The translations under genes and the position numbers were made by a program. A stretch of DNA of 64,000 nucleotides. Source: Bog-159 sp035308525 (GTDB lineage: Bacteria > Acidobacteriota > Terriglobia > Bryobacterales > Bryobacteraceae). Shown one piece after another: positions 39,068 through 48,218 of the stretch. Below the pieces are notes generated by a model. It did not search any database and was not told where the DNA came from. It worked only from the letters and a program-made list of their open reading frames with translations. Location: NCBI GenBank assembly GCA_035308525.1, contig DATGGM010000144.1, positions 51,638 through 115,637 of the forward strand, given 5' to 3'. The number at the start of each line of letters is the position of its first letter. The stretch's first letter is position 1.

Positions 39068-40113
39068 GAGTCCTGGTGGTGACCTCCGGCGTGCCGTTTA
39101 TCAAAGGTGGCGCGGAGATTCTCGCTGACAATCTGGCGGATGCACTCCGGGCGGCGGGCCACGCAGCGGAGTTGGTCTGCATTCCCTTTAAGCACTATCC
39201 ACCGGACCGCATCCCCAATCAAATCCTCGCTTGCCGGCTATTGGATTTGACGGAAAGTTGTGGCGTCCGAATCGATCGCATCATCGGATTGAAATTCCCC
39301 GCGTACCTGATTCCCCATCCCAATAAGGTTATCTGGCTGCTGCACCAGCACCGCTCGGCCTATGAACTCTGGGACCATCCGATCGCCGGAGATCTGATTC
39401 GCTGCCCGGATGGACCGGTCATCCGCGAAGCAGTCCGCCGGGCGGACCGCGAAATGATTCCCGAGGCGAAGGCGGTTTACACGTTGTCGGAAAACGTATC
39501 GCGGCGCTTGAGCCGTTTTTGCAACATATCCTCGCAACCACTGTATAATCCGCCGGCTCACGCTAAGTTGTTTCATAACGGTTCCGTTGAAGATTATTTC
39601 TTCTTTCCCAGCCGGATTACCGGCGTCAAGCGACAGATGCTGGTGCTTCAGGCGATGGCCAGGTGCCGGAAGCGCACGGTGGTGCGTTTTGCGGGCGAGG
39701 CCGACAATCCCGGAGAACTGGCTGCCTGTATGCAGGCCATACAGAATTTCAGGCTGGAAAGCCGGGTGGAGTGGCTGGGCTGGATTTCCGAAGAACGCAA
39801 ACGGGAATTGTATGCCAACTGCCTTGGAGTTCTGTTCCCCCCGGTGGATGAAGACTACGGATACATAACGCTGGAGGCTATGTTATCTTCCAAGCCGGTT
39901 ATCACGTGTTCGGATTCCGGTGGTCCCTTGGAGTTTGTGGTGAACCGCGAGACCGGGCTGGTCGCAGATCCCCAGCCCGAGTCCCTGGCGCAAGCCATGG
40001 ATAGCCTGTGGATGGACCGCCGATTTTCGGCGGCCCTGGGCGATGCGGGACGCGCACGCTACCAGGATTTGGGCATATCTTGGGATCACGTGGTGGAGAA
40101 GCTGTTGTGCTGA
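39064..40113 (+). CDS. GT4-family glycosyltransferase (copy 2 of a tandem pair)
   Basis: Protein of 349 residues; the ATG overlaps the previous stop by four bases. It repeats the whole pattern of its neighbour: VPFIKGGAEILADNLADALR, PFKHYPPDRIPNQILACRLL, LKFPAYLIPHPNKVIWLLHQ, FFFPSRITGVKRQMLVLQAM, PPVDEDYGYITLEAMLSSKP and CSDSGGPLEFV. Differences concentrate in the N-terminal acceptor-side domain around residues 110-170, as expected if donor use is the same but acceptor differs (inference). The next gene begins inside its last codons. Confidence 0.87.
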   Translation: MRVLVVTSGVPFIKGGAEILADNLADALRAAGHAAELVCIPFKHYPPDRIPNQILACRLLDLTESCGVRIDRIIGLKFPAYLIPHPNKVIWLLHQHRSAYELWDHPIAGDLIRCPDGPVIREAVRRADREMIPEAKAVYTLSENVSRRLSRFCNISSQPLYNPPAHAKLFHNGSVEDYFFFPSRITGVKRQMLVLQAMARCRKRTVVRFAGEADNPGELAACMQAIQNFRLESRVEWLGWISEERKRELYANCLGVLFPPVDEDYGYITLEAMLSSKPVITCSDSGGPLEFVVNRETGLVADPQPESLAQAMDSLWMDRRFSAALGDAGRARYQDLGISWDHVVEKLLC

Positions 40114-41444
40114 AGATCAATTGGTTTTCACCGCTGCCTCCGGCGCACACCGGCATCGCTCACTATGCGATGCAGATCCTGCCTATTCTGGCCCGGCGGC
40201 ATGCAGTGGTCATATGGACGGACCAGGACCAGGTGGCGCCGGCGGTGCGCCGCATTGCGCGGGTCGCACAGTATAATCCGGCTGCCCCTCCCTGGCGAGA
40301 GATCAACGATGGTACGGTCTCGATTTACCACTTGGGCAACGATCCGGGCGTCCACGCCGGTATATACTGCGTCAGCATCGGCCAACCGGGAATTGTCGTG
40401 TTGCACGATGTTTCTCTCCACGATTTCTTTTTTACGCTGGCCGCCCGCCAGGGAAAAAAGCATGCCGGCTATCTGGCGGCCCTGCAGCGCTGGTATGGCG
40501 ACGAGGGCCGTCGTGCGGGAGAGGCTTACTGCGCGGGAGGAATCCGCCCCGAAACCATGGCCCAGGAATATCCGATGACCCGCGAGGCTGTGTGGAACGC
40601 GCTTGGCGTTGTTACCCACTACCGCCGCGCGCTCGAGGAATTACACGAAACACCCACATGCCCGTCAGCCGCCCTGGAATTTCCATATTTGGCGAGTCGG
40701 GAATCGTCTTCGGAAAAGTCGGCGGCGCGCGGCGTGGCGCGGCCTCCGTTCTGGCTGGTGACTTTCGGCTACATGAACCGAAACCGGCGGCTGGGGCCTC
40801 TCCTCGAAGCATTGGCCGGCATGCGTGAGCGTGATCAGTTCCGCCTGGATATTTGCGGGCAGATCTGGGATGAAGGCCATATCCGCAGCGAAATTGAACG
40901 CTTCGGGTTGAATTCGCAGGTGAATCTGCACGGGTTTCTTTCAGAGAACCAATTGGACCATAAACTGAGCGTTGCGGACTTGGCCGTTAATCTCCGGTTC
41001 CCCTCGATGGGAGAAGCTTCTCTCAGCCAATTGCAATATTGGAACTATGGTCTGCCTACGCTGGTCACCCGTACCGGATGGTACGCATCGCTGCCGGAAG
41101 AGGCCGCCGTGTTTGTCCGGCCGGAACACGAGGTTGAAGACATTCAGGCCCACCTGCGAGCCTTTCTTGCTGACCCTGACGCTTTTCGTGCCATGGGCGA
41201 GCGCGGCAGGCAAGCGTTGAAAAACAACGATCCCGAGAAATATGTGGATGCCCTGACGCGGTTCGCATCCGAGGTCTTGCCGCTCGCGCCGGGTGTTCCG
41301 GCGCTGGCCCTGGCGCGCAAAATCGGCACCGATATGACGGATTGGCTGCACCCGGTGGCCGGCTCTTATCTGCTGGATCGCGCCAGCCGGGAGATTTGCA
41401 GGGTTTTTGGAGGAGCCGGCCATGAATGCTCATCCAGTGACTGA
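40107..41444 (+). CDS. GT4-like glycosyltransferase
   Basis: Protein of about 445 residues. I use GTG 40107 (VLKINWFSPLPPAHTGIAHY), which overlaps the upstream gene by 7 bp and is preceded by a GGAG at 40094-40097. The frame runs further upstream but there only shadows the previous gene. The N-terminal SPLPPAHTGIAHYA is the glycine-containing loop of GT4 acceptor domains; VLHDVSLHDFFF, FWLVTFGYMNRNRRLGPLLE and FPSMGEASLSQLQYWNYGLP mark the donor domain. In the E-x7-E site the second Glu is Gln, as in several sub-families. It overlaps the next gene by 23 bp. Donor unknown. Confidence 0.85.
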   Translation: MLKINWFSPLPPAHTGIAHYAMQILPILARRHAVVIWTDQDQVAPAVRRIARVAQYNPAAPPWREINDGTVSIYHLGNDPGVHAGIYCVSIGQPGIVVLHDVSLHDFFFTLAARQGKKHAGYLAALQRWYGDEGRRAGEAYCAGGIRPETMAQEYPMTREAVWNALGVVTHYRRALEELHETPTCPSAALEFPYLASRESSSEKSAARGVARPPFWLVTFGYMNRNRRLGPLLEALAGMRERDQFRLDICGQIWDEGHIRSEIERFGLNSQVNLHGFLSENQLDHKLSVADLAVNLRFPSMGEASLSQLQYWNYGLPTLVTRTGWYASLPEEAAVFVRPEHEVEDIQAHLRAFLADPDAFRAMGERGRQALKNNDPEKYVDALTRFASEVLPLAPGVPALALARKIGTDMTDWLHPVAGSYLLDRASREICRVFGGAGHECSSSD

Positions 41445-42612
41445 ATGCTCCGCCGCTACAGACCGGCAACTCGCCCCGTCTTTCCGGGGCGCCTGGATGG
41501 CGCTGGCCATATTTGGTGTTTCCCGGCTCATTATGCTCATGGGATTCGTGTTTTCGGTAACTTATGTCAAACCCAGCACCGCTCCCGGCCTTTGGAACAT
41601 CTCCACGGCGTGGTGGCGCTATCTGCTTCGATTCGACTCCGCCTATTACTTGGACATCGCCCGCCAGGGTTATGCCTATAACGGGAATCCCCTGCAAATG
41701 CAGAATATTGTATTCTTTCCCGGATATCCTCTAATGGTCCGTCTGGCTGCCTGGGTGCTTCCGGTCTCGCTGCCGTTCAGCGCCATATTCGTATCTAACT
41801 TGTGTGCGGTGGGCGCGATCGTACTGCTGTACGGTTTGATCAGCCGTCTCTGGGGTCGCGATGTCGCTCTCGTGACCGTAGCCCTTGTTTCGTTCTTTCC
41901 AACTTCTCTTTTTCTTTCCGCTGCATACTCGGAAGCCATCGCCTTGCTGTTCACCACGGCGGCCCTGACCTTTTTGTTCCGCGGCCGCCTCGCGCTGGCT
42001 TCCGTCTGCGCGGGATGTTTGTCCGCCACCCGCCCGATTGGATTTGTGCTCGCCGTTCCCCTGGCGTATGAGGTGTGGCTTCGCACCGGAAGGCGGTTCT
42101 CGTGGCGTTTCCTCGGTTACGCCGGCGCCGCGGCGGTTACCGCCGCGTCGGGTCTGATCGCCTTCGGTTTCTATTGCTGGATCCGGTTCCACGATCCGCT
42201 GGCTTTTCTGCACGCGCAGGCGGCATGGAGAGAAGCCGGTGGCACTGGCGGATTAGCCGCCTGGAGGCACCTTAAAGGTGGGCTCCGTGATCCTGGATTG
42301 CTCTATCAGCCGAACTTCAATGACGGATGGTTCTTTCTGGCCTTCCTGGTCATCACCATTGCGGCTTGGCGGCGCTTTCCCGCGGCCCTCAATCTGTACA
42401 CTGCCGCCATCTTGGTCGCACTGATCGTAACCCGCGTGTTCGCGGAGCCGGGTTTCATCTCCATGAACCGTTACCTGTTGCTCGTCTTCCCTTGCATGAC
42501 CGGTGTCGCCTTGCTGGCCGGCCGCCGGCTGGCGCTCTTGATCTGCGCGCCTCTCGCCGCGCTGCTCCTCATTTATTCCGCATTGTTTGCCCAATGGCAA
42601 TGGGCGGGTTAG
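41422..42612 (+). CDS. PIG-V-like integral membrane mannosyltransferase
   Basis: Protein of about 396 residues with roughly nine hydrophobic helices. The ATG at 41422 has GGAGG at 41409-41413, better than the TTG at 41407. The first loop has LRFDSAYYLDIARQGYAY and then NIVFFPGYPLMVRLAAW, the RWDxxxY...FFPLYP pattern of the PIG-V/GT76 GT-C family that uses polyprenyl-phosphate mannose. Other helices include SNLCAVGAIVLLYGLISRLW and FFPTSLFLSAAYSEAIALLF. The GT2 enzyme encoded at 11306 could make its lipid-linked donor (inference). It sits directly before the O-antigen ligase/polymerase gene in the same operon. Confidence 0.8.
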   Translation: MNAHPVTECSAATDRQLAPSFRGAWMALAIFGVSRLIMLMGFVFSVTYVKPSTAPGLWNISTAWWRYLLRFDSAYYLDIARQGYAYNGNPLQMQNIVFFPGYPLMVRLAAWVLPVSLPFSAIFVSNLCAVGAIVLLYGLISRLWGRDVALVTVALVSFFPTSLFLSAAYSEAIALLFTTAALTFLFRGRLALASVCAGCLSATRPIGFVLAVPLAYEVWLRTGRRFSWRFLGYAGAAAVTAASGLIAFGFYCWIRFHDPLAFLHAQAAWREAGGTGGLAAWRHLKGGLRDPGLLYQPNFNDGWFFLAFLVITIAAWRRFPAALNLYTAAILVALIVTRVFAEPGFISMNRYLLLVFPCMTGVALLAGRRLALLICAPLAALLLIYSALFAQWQWAG

Positions 42613-42666
42613 CGTTCTTGGGGGGGGTGCTAAACTGATCCAAGACGGTGCCAACCACCTGACTCC

Positions 42667-44034
42667 ATGCCTGCCGCGCGACCCGTAACACCCACTGTCC
42701 GTCCCGCCTATTACCTCACCGCCAGCTTCGTGTTTGTGGTGTTCGCCCGCGTGCCGGAAATCATGGATCTGGTCCTGGGCGCGGCCGTGCATTCCGCGCG
42801 GTTGCTCATGGCTTTGTCAGTCCTGGCGATGATGTTTGGCGCCAGTATTAGGACCGTTTTCTCCAAGGTCGGCATCTGCCTGATGGCCTTTACCCTCTGG
42901 CTGTGTATCTGTACTCCGTTTAGCGTCTGGCGTGGCGGCAGCGCCCGCATGCTCAAGGATTCCTGGCTCTTGGCGCTGTTCTCCTATGCGATCATCGCGT
43001 CCACCGTCCAGGGCCTCCAGCAGTGCCGCAAGCTCATGTACACCTTGGCCGCCGCCACCGCCTTCATCGAGATCTTCACAATGGTGATCGGCCGCGTACA
43101 GCAGGGCCGCATGGCCCTGTTGGGAGGCACGCTGGCCAATGCCAACTATCTGGCCATGATGCTGCTCATGGGCGTGCCGTTCTGCCTCTTCGTGCTGCGC
43201 ACCAAGCCCGGCATGTCGCCCTTGAGGCTCATCAGCCTGGTCATGCTGCTCGTCATTCCCGTCACGGTCGCGGCCACCGGTTCCCGCGGCGGCCTGGTCA
43301 CGCTCATCTTCATGTTCCTGCTGTATTTTATGCCGCTGCCTTCCAGCCAGAAGGTGGTGGTGGCCGTCGCCTCGCTGATCCTCGCGGTGATCGCCATCGC
43401 CTGGTCCAGCCGCAGTGCGCTCGAACGGTACAAAACCATCTTCATCAATCCCGGCCAGGCGCGCCTGTCGGATTCCGAGCAGTCTGCCCTCGATTCCATG
43501 GGGCTGCGCAAGGAACTGCTGCTTGACAGTGTGCAATTAACTCTGCGGCATCCCTTGTTGGGCGTCGGGCCGGGTATGTTTTCGGTCGCCAATGCCAACT
43601 TTGTCGAGTCCACCACCGGGCGCGCGAACTGGAACGCATGGCATGAAACCCACAACACGTTCACCCAGGTCTCCTGCGAGGATGGCCTGCCCGGACTGTT
43701 TCTGTATTGCCTGACGCTGTTCTACTGCTTCCGAATAGTGGGCGCCGCCGCCCGGCTGGCCCGCCAAAACCCGGCTCTATCCATGGTGGGGCACATGGCC
43801 TTCGCGCTGCGCCTTGCGCTCATCGCGTTTACCGGGACATCCCTTTTCTCCAGTAATGCCTATGCGTATTACTTCCCCATGCTGGCGGGTTTGTGTGCGG
43901 CCCTGGAACGCGCCTGCGCCGACCAGGCGGCGGCCCTGATCCAGGCTGCTTCTCAGCCGGCGGCGGACAGCCGTCCCCGTACGGTTGGTATGATGGCGCG
44001 GCCCCGTCCGTCCGGCCTTCCACTGCGCCCGTGA
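42667..44034 (+). CDS. O-antigen ligase/polymerase family protein (Wzy_C/WaaL-like)
   Basis: Polytopic inner-membrane protein of 455 residues from ATG 42667. The Wzy_C core shows VAATGSRGGLVTLIFMFLLY (membrane helix with the conserved Arg), then a large periplasmic loop with HPLLGVGPGMF and an H-E-THNTFTQVSCEDGLPG segment, the residues typical of O-antigen ligases and some polymerases. About twelve hydrophobic stretches are visible. It would polymerise repeat units or transfer the finished glycan to lipid or protein; sequence alone does not separate ligase from polymerase. A run of eight G lies 40 bp upstream. Its stop overlaps the next gene as GTGA. Confidence 0.87.
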   Translation: MPAARPVTPTVRPAYYLTASFVFVVFARVPEIMDLVLGAAVHSARLLMALSVLAMMFGASIRTVFSKVGICLMAFTLWLCICTPFSVWRGGSARMLKDSWLLALFSYAIIASTVQGLQQCRKLMYTLAAATAFIEIFTMVIGRVQQGRMALLGGTLANANYLAMMLLMGVPFCLFVLRTKPGMSPLRLISLVMLLVIPVTVAATGSRGGLVTLIFMFLLYFMPLPSSQKVVVAVASLILAVIAIAWSSRSALERYKTIFINPGQARLSDSEQSALDSMGLRKELLLDSVQLTLRHPLLGVGPGMFSVANANFVESTTGRANWNAWHETHNTFTQVSCEDGLPGLFLYCLTLFYCFRIVGAAARLARQNPALSMVGHMAFALRLALIAFTGTSLFSSNAYAYYFPMLAGLCAALERACADQAAALIQAASQPAADSRPRTVGMMARPRPSGLPLRP

Positions 44035-47000
44035 CCGGATTCCACCATTGCCGGTTGCCCTTCTTGCTGGCTGCCTCCGCCGGATTCTCCCTGGCGGCGA
44101 TTAGCGATGTGCGCATCATAGGCGCCACCGCCACGCAAGCCATCATCGCCTACACCGCGCCCGATCAGAGCCCCTGCGCTATCGTCGTCAGCGAGTACGG
44201 TTCCCTGGCGCCTCTGGTCCACGATGTGGACCCCACCATCTTCGACGGCGCCGACCAGGATACCCGGCCCGGCAACCTCGTGAGCGGACCTGCTCGCGTT
44301 GCCGTGATCGGCAAGCGCTCGTCCGAATTGGCCACCGCCGGCCCCTTCGTCGGGGTCCGCCACTACTCGCGCGCGCTGCAGGCCTACACCGCGCATTATG
44401 GACGCATCCTGTGCGGCGCCGACACCGCTACGTTCAACTTCACCACCACCAACATCCCACTGGGCAATACCTACGGAGACCCCTGGTTGCAGGACGCTGC
44501 GCATCCCGGTGAGCAGCCTTGGCCCGAATCCGTTGGCGGCCTCGCGCCCGAATCCTTCGTCGATCCGCTCACCGGCGTGCTCCTGCGCCGTCTGGGTCTG
44601 CGCAGCAATGATTACAGACTGTGGAACAGCGCCAATGGGCCGCTGCCCGTCTTCGGATCGGCTTACAACCAGGGCCAAAACAATCCCTGCGATACCGCCG
44701 GTCCCTGGACGAACCCGTGCGGGACGATCGTCTCGGGCGGTTCCCGCAGCACCACGGTCGGCAACAGTCGGGCGCCGCTGGTGCTGCGGCCGCCGCTGAA
44801 TACTCCCGGGAGCCCATGGCCCTGGAACTCCGGTTACGCAGGCAATTCATACAACCAGTTTTGGACTCTCGACCAGCTATCCGTCACCCTCACCGGCTCC
44901 GTGAATTCGCCCGTCAAATCCAACCGCGTGTTGGATGTGTGCCTCTCCCTGAACGGCGGCGCGTCCTGCGCCAGCGCCACGCAGCAGTTGACCCTCGACC
45001 AGTCCACCGGTTCGCAAACCGTCGGCCAGATGAATGCCGACAACTTCGGCGTGCTGCCTTGGTTGCTCGACACCAACCCGCGCTTCAACGCCCAGGAATC
45101 GTCCCCCAATGCCAGTCCTGGCGGCAGCCCCGGAGCCACCGCCAGCGGCAATACGCTCACCTGGACCGCCGGCAGCAATTACTGGAGCTTGTACTGGACC
45201 GCCGGAGGCAATGGCCGTATCCGCCTGTCCACTGTCTCCACGGCCGACGCCTGCGCCACGCCTCCGGCCGCCACCAGTTCTGCGGAATACATCATCACCG
45301 GTTTCATCGATGGCCTCCACATTACCGTCTCCCCACCCCCGCCCGGCGGCAATCTCTACTGGTGCGAGAACAATTTCGCGGTGATGGTCTGGCGCGACCA
45401 GGCGCCTTCCGATGGCAGCACCGTCACGCTCACCGCCGCCAATATGGCGATGCTGGAGAGTTTCCAGGACGCGTATCCGGATAACGGAGCCGGCACCGCC
45501 TGTTTCAACAAGCTGGTGCAGGACGGCTTCTTCTGTATCTACGGTGGCCTGTACTGGATCAACCCGGCCACCGGAGCGTCGGTTGATTACGGCTTCATGT
45601 CCCTGCCGGGCCCCGGCATCGCCAACTCCTGGTATCCCATCGGAATCCTGGGTGCCGGCGAAACGGCCAATATCGACCAGACGCAGAGCGTTTTCACTTT
45701 CTACAGCATTTCCTTCAGCCTCTCGACCGACCCCTCGGGCATTAGCCCCCTGGTCATTCAAGGCGTCTTTGATCCGGCCTCGATCACGCAGCCGCCGCCT
45801 TATGCAAACGGCAACCAGATCGGGAATGCTTCCATAACCGGCAAAACTGCCTATTCCGTCACTTATAACAACGGCCTCACGTTCACCAACCTCACTCCCC
45901 AAAGTCTCAACCAGACCATCGTGCAGCAGATGGCCGCCTTCGACCCGTCGTTCAACGCGGTCAAGTTCAGTACCGGGCCGAACAGCTGGAATTGCCTTCC
46001 GTACGGTGACTCGATCGGCATCTTCTACTTCACGTGTTTCTCTCTCGGGGGGGACAGCCCGGCCTGGATCTTTGCATTCTCTCCCGGCGATGGAAATCCT
46101 GCCCACGCCGGATCCGCCAGTGGGCCGCATATCGCCGGAGCCATCAACACTTTCAACACACCGCCAGGGCCCGTGGCCCCCAATCAGACCGCCCTCACGG
46201 GCCGGGCCCTGCACGCCATCGGCGAAACCGGCGAGACCGGTTGGATCAATCTCAATTTGCACCTCTGGCCGTCCATAAACACATCCGCCAACAGCGTGCC
46301 CGCCACCAGCGCCGATTGCGCGACGTTCGGCCATGACCTCCCATCCGGCAATCAGTGCGTCCTGCTGAATATCGACAGCCATACCAGCGGTGGAGTCACC
46401 GGCTACGAGCCCTACTTCTCGCCGCCGAGGTTTCAATTCACCGGAGCTCCCGGCGAGATGCGTACCACCCAAACCGGCGACACCGCTTGCGTCTCCCCCG
46501 GCCAGGCCGGCAGCTGCAATTGGTGGGATGGAACGAATGAGCTCCTGACGTTGGTGTATAAGGGCCCGAACGGCGCGTGGATCTTCGAGCGCAATCGCTA
46601 TGGCGCCCAAAAAGCGATCCCCTCGGGGCCTGTGATTCTCTGGTGGCAAAGCTATCAATCCAGCCTGCCCCCTGGAGCCACCGTGGCTGTCAATGTGCCC
46701 AGCGCCATGACCGTCTACTGGAACCCCACCGCCGGATGTGGCGGCTTGCCCGACCCGCACGGCAACTGCCTCATGCAGGATACCAACGAAACCATCGGCC
46801 ACGGCGAATGGCGCGACGGCGGCGAGGCCGTCTCCACTAACGTGCCGGTGTGGATCCAGCCGTTCTGGGGCTGGCCCACCGACTATCAGACCATCGTCGG
46901 CGGCGTGCCCGGAATCCTGAGCAAGCCCTTCGCCAACGAGACCCCCGCGCAGGCCCCCGGAGTGAACTACACGAGTACCGACCCGCCCTTCGCCGGAGTG

Positions 47001-48044
47001 TACGGGCATCCCTGGGGCTTCGATCTGGGGACCCATCCCAACCCGGCCGGCGCCAACGCCTCGGCCAATGAATCCATCCGCGCGTTCGACAACATCCCCG
47101 TGCAGGGAAGCGCCTACGATCCGCAGTTCACCTCCGTTGCCGGACAGCTCTACTCCGCGACACCCGCCGCCGTAACCGACCCCGACAACATCTTCGGCGC
47201 CGGCAATACGCCCGCCATCAATCGCAAGTTGATGGCGCAGGGAAACAGTTGCGGCGCGCACCCGCTCGTCGATCTCAGCGGCCCGGGTTCCCACATCCCC
47301 TCGGACACGGCCGCTTCCTACACGGTGTGCTACGCGCGCGCCGGCGGCGAATGCTATCCCGGCAGTGCCGCCGGCCAGGTCTATGTCAATTGTCCCGGCG
47401 TCGTCTGGAATTATTGCTCCGGTACCAGCATTCATGGCGGTACGCCGTTGGGCGTCGGCAACGATATCTGTGTCGGCAATCAAGGTGCCGCGTCGGATGC
47501 CGTCCGCCAGTTCACCCTCGACCGCACCGATCAGGCGGGAGCCTATACGCGCACGCTGGTGACCGCCACGTCCCGCCTGCGCATGGTGACCGGTTTTGAA
47601 AACAACCGCCTGCTGCCCGACAATTCCTGGCTCCTGTTCCGCATGGAATTCCCTGAATACCAGTCGCAACAAATGTGGATGGCCAAGATGCCGCCTTATC
47701 CCCCCACCGATTCCATCGGCCGCGGCGCCTTCGTGCCCATGGTTCTCAACCTGCAGCCGCCGGCGGGTGTCAGCGTGGATAATGCAGTCGTCGAATTCGG
47801 CTATACGGAGTATTCCGGCAACTGCACCAGCCGCAAAGATCCCTGCCTCGCGAACGCCTCCACGGTCGGCGCGCCGCCCTTCTTATTCGCCAGTGAGAAT
47901 CCCCGCGGAGTGCCCTGCTCTTCCAGCTGCACCATCGCCGTACCCGCAATTTCACAGCGTGTGCTCTACTACCAGGTGATCTACCGCGACAAATCCGACC
48001 ACACCGTCGCCGCCAGCCCTTATCAGGCCGCGGCCGTCCCGTAA
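44031..48044 (+). CDS. Giant secreted protein, paralogue A
   Basis: Protein of about 1337 residues. GTG 44031 overlaps the ligase stop (GTGA) and is followed by a signal peptide (HHCRLPFLLAASAGFSLAA); an upstream frame to 43893 overlaps the ligase gene and is unlikely. The N-terminal ~100 residues look fibronectin-III-like (VRIIGATATQAIIAYTAPD). Then comes a long region with TTNIPLGNTYGDPW, SFVDPLTGVLLRRLGLRS, many Cys pairs and Gly/Ser/Thr-rich strands, ending TFENNRLLPDNSWLLF-like, FPEYQSQQMWMAKM and a C-terminal Fn3-like strand set (AISQRVLYYQVIYRDKS). It is homologous end to end with the protein encoded at 56908-60948. No catalytic motif recognised; probably a structural or carbohydrate-binding surface protein (inference). 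Confidence 0.8.
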   Translation: MTGFHHCRLPFLLAASAGFSLAAISDVRIIGATATQAIIAYTAPDQSPCAIVVSEYGSLAPLVHDVDPTIFDGADQDTRPGNLVSGPARVAVIGKRSSELATAGPFVGVRHYSRALQAYTAHYGRILCGADTATFNFTTTNIPLGNTYGDPWLQDAAHPGEQPWPESVGGLAPESFVDPLTGVLLRRLGLRSNDYRLWNSANGPLPVFGSAYNQGQNNPCDTAGPWTNPCGTIVSGGSRSTTVGNSRAPLVLRPPLNTPGSPWPWNSGYAGNSYNQFWTLDQLSVTLTGSVNSPVKSNRVLDVCLSLNGGASCASATQQLTLDQSTGSQTVGQMNADNFGVLPWLLDTNPRFNAQESSPNASPGGSPGATASGNTLTWTAGSNYWSLYWTAGGNGRIRLSTVSTADACATPPAATSSAEYIITGFIDGLHITVSPPPPGGNLYWCENNFAVMVWRDQAPSDGSTVTLTAANMAMLESFQDAYPDNGAGTACFNKLVQDGFFCIYGGLYWINPATGASVDYGFMSLPGPGIANSWYPIGILGAGETANIDQTQSVFTFYSISFSLSTDPSGISPLVIQGVFDPASITQPPPYANGNQIGNASITGKTAYSVTYNNGLTFTNLTPQSLNQTIVQQMAAFDPSFNAVKFSTGPNSWNCLPYGDSIGIFYFTCFSLGGDSPAWIFAFSPGDGNPAHAGSASGPHIAGAINTFNTPPGPVAPNQTALTGRALHAIGETGETGWINLNLHLWPSINTSANSVPATSADCATFGHDLPSGNQCVLLNIDSHTSGGVTGYEPYFSPPRFQFTGAPGEMRTTQTGDTACVSPGQAGSCNWWDGTNELLTLVYKGPNGAWIFERNRYGAQKAIPSGPVILWWQSYQSSLPPGATVAVNVPSAMTVYWNPTAGCGGLPDPHGNCLMQDTNETIGHGEWRDGGEAVSTNVPVWIQPFWGWPTDYQTIVGGVPGILSKPFANETPAQAPGVNYTSTDPPFAGVYGHPWGFDLGTHPNPAGANASANESIRAFDNIPVQGSAYDPQFTSVAGQLYSATPAAVTDPDNIFGAGNTPAINRKLMAQGNSCGAHPLVDLSGPGSHIPSDTAASYTVCYARAGGECYPGSAAGQVYVNCPGVVWNYCSGTSIHGGTPLGVGNDICVGNQGAASDAVRQFTLDRTDQAGAYTRTLVTATSRLRMVTGFENNRLLPDNSWLLFRMEFPEYQSQQMWMAKMPPYPPTDSIGRGAFVPMVLNLQPPAGVSVDNAVVEFGYTEYSGNCTSRKDPCLANASTVGAPPFLFASENPRGVPCSSSCTIAVPAISQRVLYYQVIYRDKSDHTVAASPYQAAAVP

Positions 48045-48218
48045 CACAGGCGAAGCTGAACGCTTATTCCGGATGTTTCGCGTCCCCGGTCGTCCACTCC
48101 GATACGAACCTGCGGTCGAGAGCGCAAGGCGATCCTGATCGTGGCCTTCGCAGAAACAGGATCGATTTCACCAAAGCGGGCTCGTTAGACCGCATATCCT
48201 ACATGCCATACTGGTGTC

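Noticed and set aside
44877..47672. 931-codon open frame on the minus strand, and others on the opposite strand of the giant secreted genes (e.g. 56863-59166 plus)
   Set aside because: Fully antisense to a gene with signal peptide and paralogue support; the predicted proteins are low-complexity Gly/Arg/Ala-rich, as expected from GC-rich codon bias.
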